A stretch of DNA of 64,000 nt. It comes from Burkholderiales bacterium. GTDB lineage: Bacteria; Pseudomonadota; Gammaproteobacteria; Burkholderiales; Burkholderiaceae_C. Location: contig JACRAZ010000079.1 of NCBI GenBank assembly GCA_016213205.1, positions 1 through 64,000 of the forward strand, given 5' to 3'. The position numbers and the translations under genes are program-made. Position 1 is the first letter of the stretch. Every line of letters begins with the position of its first letter. Under the pieces are notes generated by a model, which searched no databases, was not told where the DNA came from, and was given only the letters and a program-made list of their open reading frames with translations. Below, piece after piece: positions 62,389 through 64,000 of this stretch.

Positions 62389-62925
62389 TCAGTCCTCGCC
62401 GCCGGTGCGGTGGGCGATGCCGTCCTGCTCTGCCTCCAGGCGGCGGCGCGCGGCGGGGTAGACCAGCGACTCTTCCAGCGCAATGTGCTCGTGGTACAGC
62501 GCAGTGAACACGCTCACCGCGTGGCGCAGCGAATCCAGGTCGTACCAGCTGTAGCCGGCGGCAACGGCCTGCAGTTGCAGTTCCAGCTCGAGCCAGTCTT
62601 CTTCGAGCCAGCCGTGGTCCTGCTGCAGGCGCAACACGTGCTGCACCAGGGATTCATCGCTGCTGCGCAGCAGGGCAGGGAACACCAGGCGCTCTTCGTC
62701 CGCATGGTGCTGGCGCGCGTGCGCACTGAAGAAGCGGCAGATGTCGGTGGCCATCGCGCGCGCAGCCGGGTCGACCCCCGCCTGGTCGAGCTTGTCGATC
62801 AGCACCCGCATCTCGGCCAGGTGATCCATCACCTGTTTGTGCGTTCGGTCCAGTGCATCGATCTGAGGCAGTGGTGGAACGGCGGGCCGCACGGGGCGGG
62901 CGGGGCGGACGACTTGAGCGCACAT
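62389..62925 (-). CDS. Hemerythrin-domain protein
   Basis: A 178-residue protein with a hemerythrin-like four-helix bundle for a di-iron site. Candidate ligands appear in order: H in DALDRTHKQVMDHL, HxxxE in RQHHADEERLVFPAL, H in LQQDHGWLEEDW and HEHIALEESLVYP. The start is the Met of MCAQVVRPARP, behind GGAGG; an 11-codon upstream extension lacks a site. A Pro/Arg/Val-rich N-terminal stretch of about 20 residues precedes the bundle. Bacterial members sense or buffer oxygen, NO or iron. It is convergent with the Lrp gene and divergent from isocitrate lyase. Confidence 0.88.
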   Translation of the reverse strand: MCAQVVRPARPVRPAVPPLPQIDALDRTHKQVMDHLAEMRVLIDKLDQAGVDPAARAMATDICRFFSAHARQHHADEERLVFPALLRSSDESLVQHVLRLQQDHGWLEEDWLELELQLQAVAAGYSWYDLDSLRHAVSVFTALYHEHIALEESLVYPAARRRLEAEQDGIAHRTGGED

Positions 62926-63362
62926 GATGGACACCTCCAGCGACGATTCTTCTGACAACGCGGGACACCGGCTTGCGCTCTGTCAACCGGACCGCAGGCA
63001 CGCCGGCCCGGCTGCCGCCAGGCGCGTGATCCTGCGCAATGGCGTCGCACCAGGGCCCGTGGCCGGTCGCCGTGCCGGCGCTGGCGGGCGGCCATCGCCT
63101 GCGGGCGCCCGCGCCGGCACGATTTCATATCAGGAAACTTTGCTTTCGTAATATGGAATCTTGGGCTGCTGCGCCGCAGCAAGATTTTTCATGGCGGCGA
63201 ACATGATTTCACATCATGGCATCAGGATCGTAAGCCATTGATTTTGCGTGACAAAGTTTTTAGTCTTCTATAAGACATAAGTCTTCACAAGGCCAGCGCC
63301 CCTCGGCACACTAGAGCCATCGATTCCCCCCGATTCCCAACCTCACGCCGCAAGGAGCTTCC
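62926..63362. other. 437-base AT-richer control region upstream of isocitrate lyase
   Basis: The second half is much richer in A and T than the coding DNA. Seen: GATTTCATATCA (63121-63132) and GATTTCACATCA (63205-63216), 84 bases apart; a hairpin with T run (63157-63189); AAACTTTG (63135-63142) mirrored by CAAAGTTT (63252-63259); and alternating GTCTT/AAGAC motifs around TATAAG (63263-63285). The aceA promoter most likely lies in 63240-63290. No ORF is supported. Confidence 0.55.
63157..63189 (+). terminator. Terminator-like hairpin in the aceA upstream region
   Basis: AATCTT and GCTGC (63157-63169, two bulged G) pair with GCAGC and AAGATT (63176-63186); five T residues run from 63185 to 63189. 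No forward-strand gene lies just upstream, so it is either an attenuator of a longer aceA transcript or a barrier to antisense reading. Confidence 0.4.
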
Positions 63363-64000
63363 ATGAGCACACTCACCCGCGAACAGCAGATTGCCGCCCT
63401 CGAAAAGGACTGGGCCGAAAACCCCCGTTGGAAGGGCATCAAGCGTGGCTACACCGCCGCCGACGTGGTGCGCCTGCGCGGCTCGCTGCAGATCGAGCAC
63501 ACGCTGGCCAAGCGCGGCGCCGAGAAGCTGTGGAACCTGATCAACACCGAGCCGTTCGTGAACTCGCTGGGCGCGCTCACCGGCAACCAAGCCATGCAGC
63601 AGGTCAAGGCCGGCCTGAAGGCCATCTACCTGTCGGGCTGGCAAGTGGCCGGTGACGCCAACAGCAACGGCGAGATGTACCCCGACCAGTCGCTGTACTC
63701 GGTGGACTCGGTGCCGAAGGTCGTCAAGAAGATCAACGCCACCTTCCAGCGCGCCGACCAGATCCAGTGGAGCGAGGGCAAGAACGACACCGACTACTTC
63801 GCGCCGATCGTGGCCGATGCGGAAGCCGGCTTCGGCGGCGTGCTGAACGCGTTCGAGCTGATGAAGGCCATGATCGAAGCGGGCGCCGCCGGCGTGCACT
63901 TCGAAGACCAGCTGGCCGCCGCCAAGAAGTGCGGCCACATGGGCGGCAAGGTGCTGGTGCCCACCCGTGAAGCGGTGAGCAAGCTCGTGGCAGCCCGCCT
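63363..64000 (+). CDS. aceA: Isocitrate lyase (5' part, cut by the window end)
   Basis: The first 212 codons of the glyoxylate-cycle enzyme that splits isocitrate to succinate and glyoxylate. [21 protein letters not shown] and [19 protein letters not shown] are the family N terminus. [18 protein letters not shown] leads to the catalytic loop [14 protein letters not shown] (K188-H192, close to the Escherichia coli numbering 193-197). AAGGAG precedes the ATG at 63363. The remaining roughly half of the protein lies beyond the window. It lets the cell grow on acetate and fatty acids, in keeping with the lipid-storage genes nearby. Confidence 0.95.
   Translation, partial: MSTLTREQQIAALEKDWAENPRWKGIKRGYTAADVVRLRGSLQIEHTLAKRGAEKLWNLINTEPFVNSLGALTGNQAMQQVKAGLKAIYLSGWQVAGDANSNGEMYPDQSLYSVDSVPKVVKKINATFQRADQIQWSEGKNDTDYFAPIVADAEAGFGGVLNAFELMKAMIEAGAAGVHFEDQLAAAKKCGHMGGKVLVPTREAVSKLVAAR

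Overview
The window looks like the chromosome of a high-GC betaproteobacterium of the order Burkholderiales (Rubrivivax/Leptothrix/Ideonella-like). The basis is protein sequence style, the rimP-nusA-infB-rbfA-truB block, lptFG divergent from pepA, a chi subunit (HolC) after pepA, and GC-rich codon use. No 16S gene is present, so the genus is a guess.

Region 1 (1-9230) is the right end of a prophage or other integrated element. It holds a 2622-residue polyvalent phage protein (ParB-like, DdrB-like, zincin and late-virion-protein regions), a small reverse-strand ORF, a structured 300-base gap and a DUF3800 gene of lower GC. The element ends at the 3' end of an intact tRNA-Arg(UCU). A degenerate second tRNA-Arg(UCU) copy lies just upstream, next to a plausible promoter -10. 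No integrase is in the window.

Region 2 (9.3-24 kb) is host chromosome: a glutathione transferase; a split ACAD11-like pair (small-molecule kinase plus acyl-CoA dehydrogenase) with a Crp/Fnr regulator; a class II aldolase-family protein; a FimV-like protein; a tightly packed reverse-strand unit lptF-lptG-cbiX-cysB-aminotransferase; then pepA-holC on the forward strand.

Region 3 (24-36 kb) holds a branched-chain amino acid binding protein, glycogen genes (glgP divergent from glgC-glgA), a YdcF-like protein, tRNA-Ser(GGA), an NfeD/SPFH pair, a large basic amino acid decarboxylase and fabI.

Region 4 (36-45 kb) is the translation/transcription operon rimP-nusA-infB, then rbfA-truB and typA. A consensus-like sigma70 promoter and a strong intrinsic terminator lie in the rimP leader, which suggests attenuation. 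A dispersed GC-rich repeat has been captured in frame as an N-terminal extension of TruB; a second copy lies at 25.0 kb.

Region 5 (45-54 kb) holds a DMT transporter, a storage-lipid group (PlsC-like acyltransferase, WS/DGAT with a basic Ala/Pro/Lys tail, alpha/beta hydrolase), dusA, a PAS chemoreceptor behind a sigma28-like promoter, and methionine salvage mtnP-mtnA.

Region 6 (54-62 kb) is a reverse-strand polyamine-catabolism cluster resembling Pseudomonas spuA/B/C/I: an omega-transaminase, a class I amidotransferase, two glutamine-synthetase-like ligases around a second transaminase, and a DMT transporter. A divergent Lrp/AsnC regulator faces it, and three CGCAAT motifs sit in the shared intergenic gap. 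A hemerythrin protein and the 5' part of isocitrate lyase (cut by the window end) close the window.
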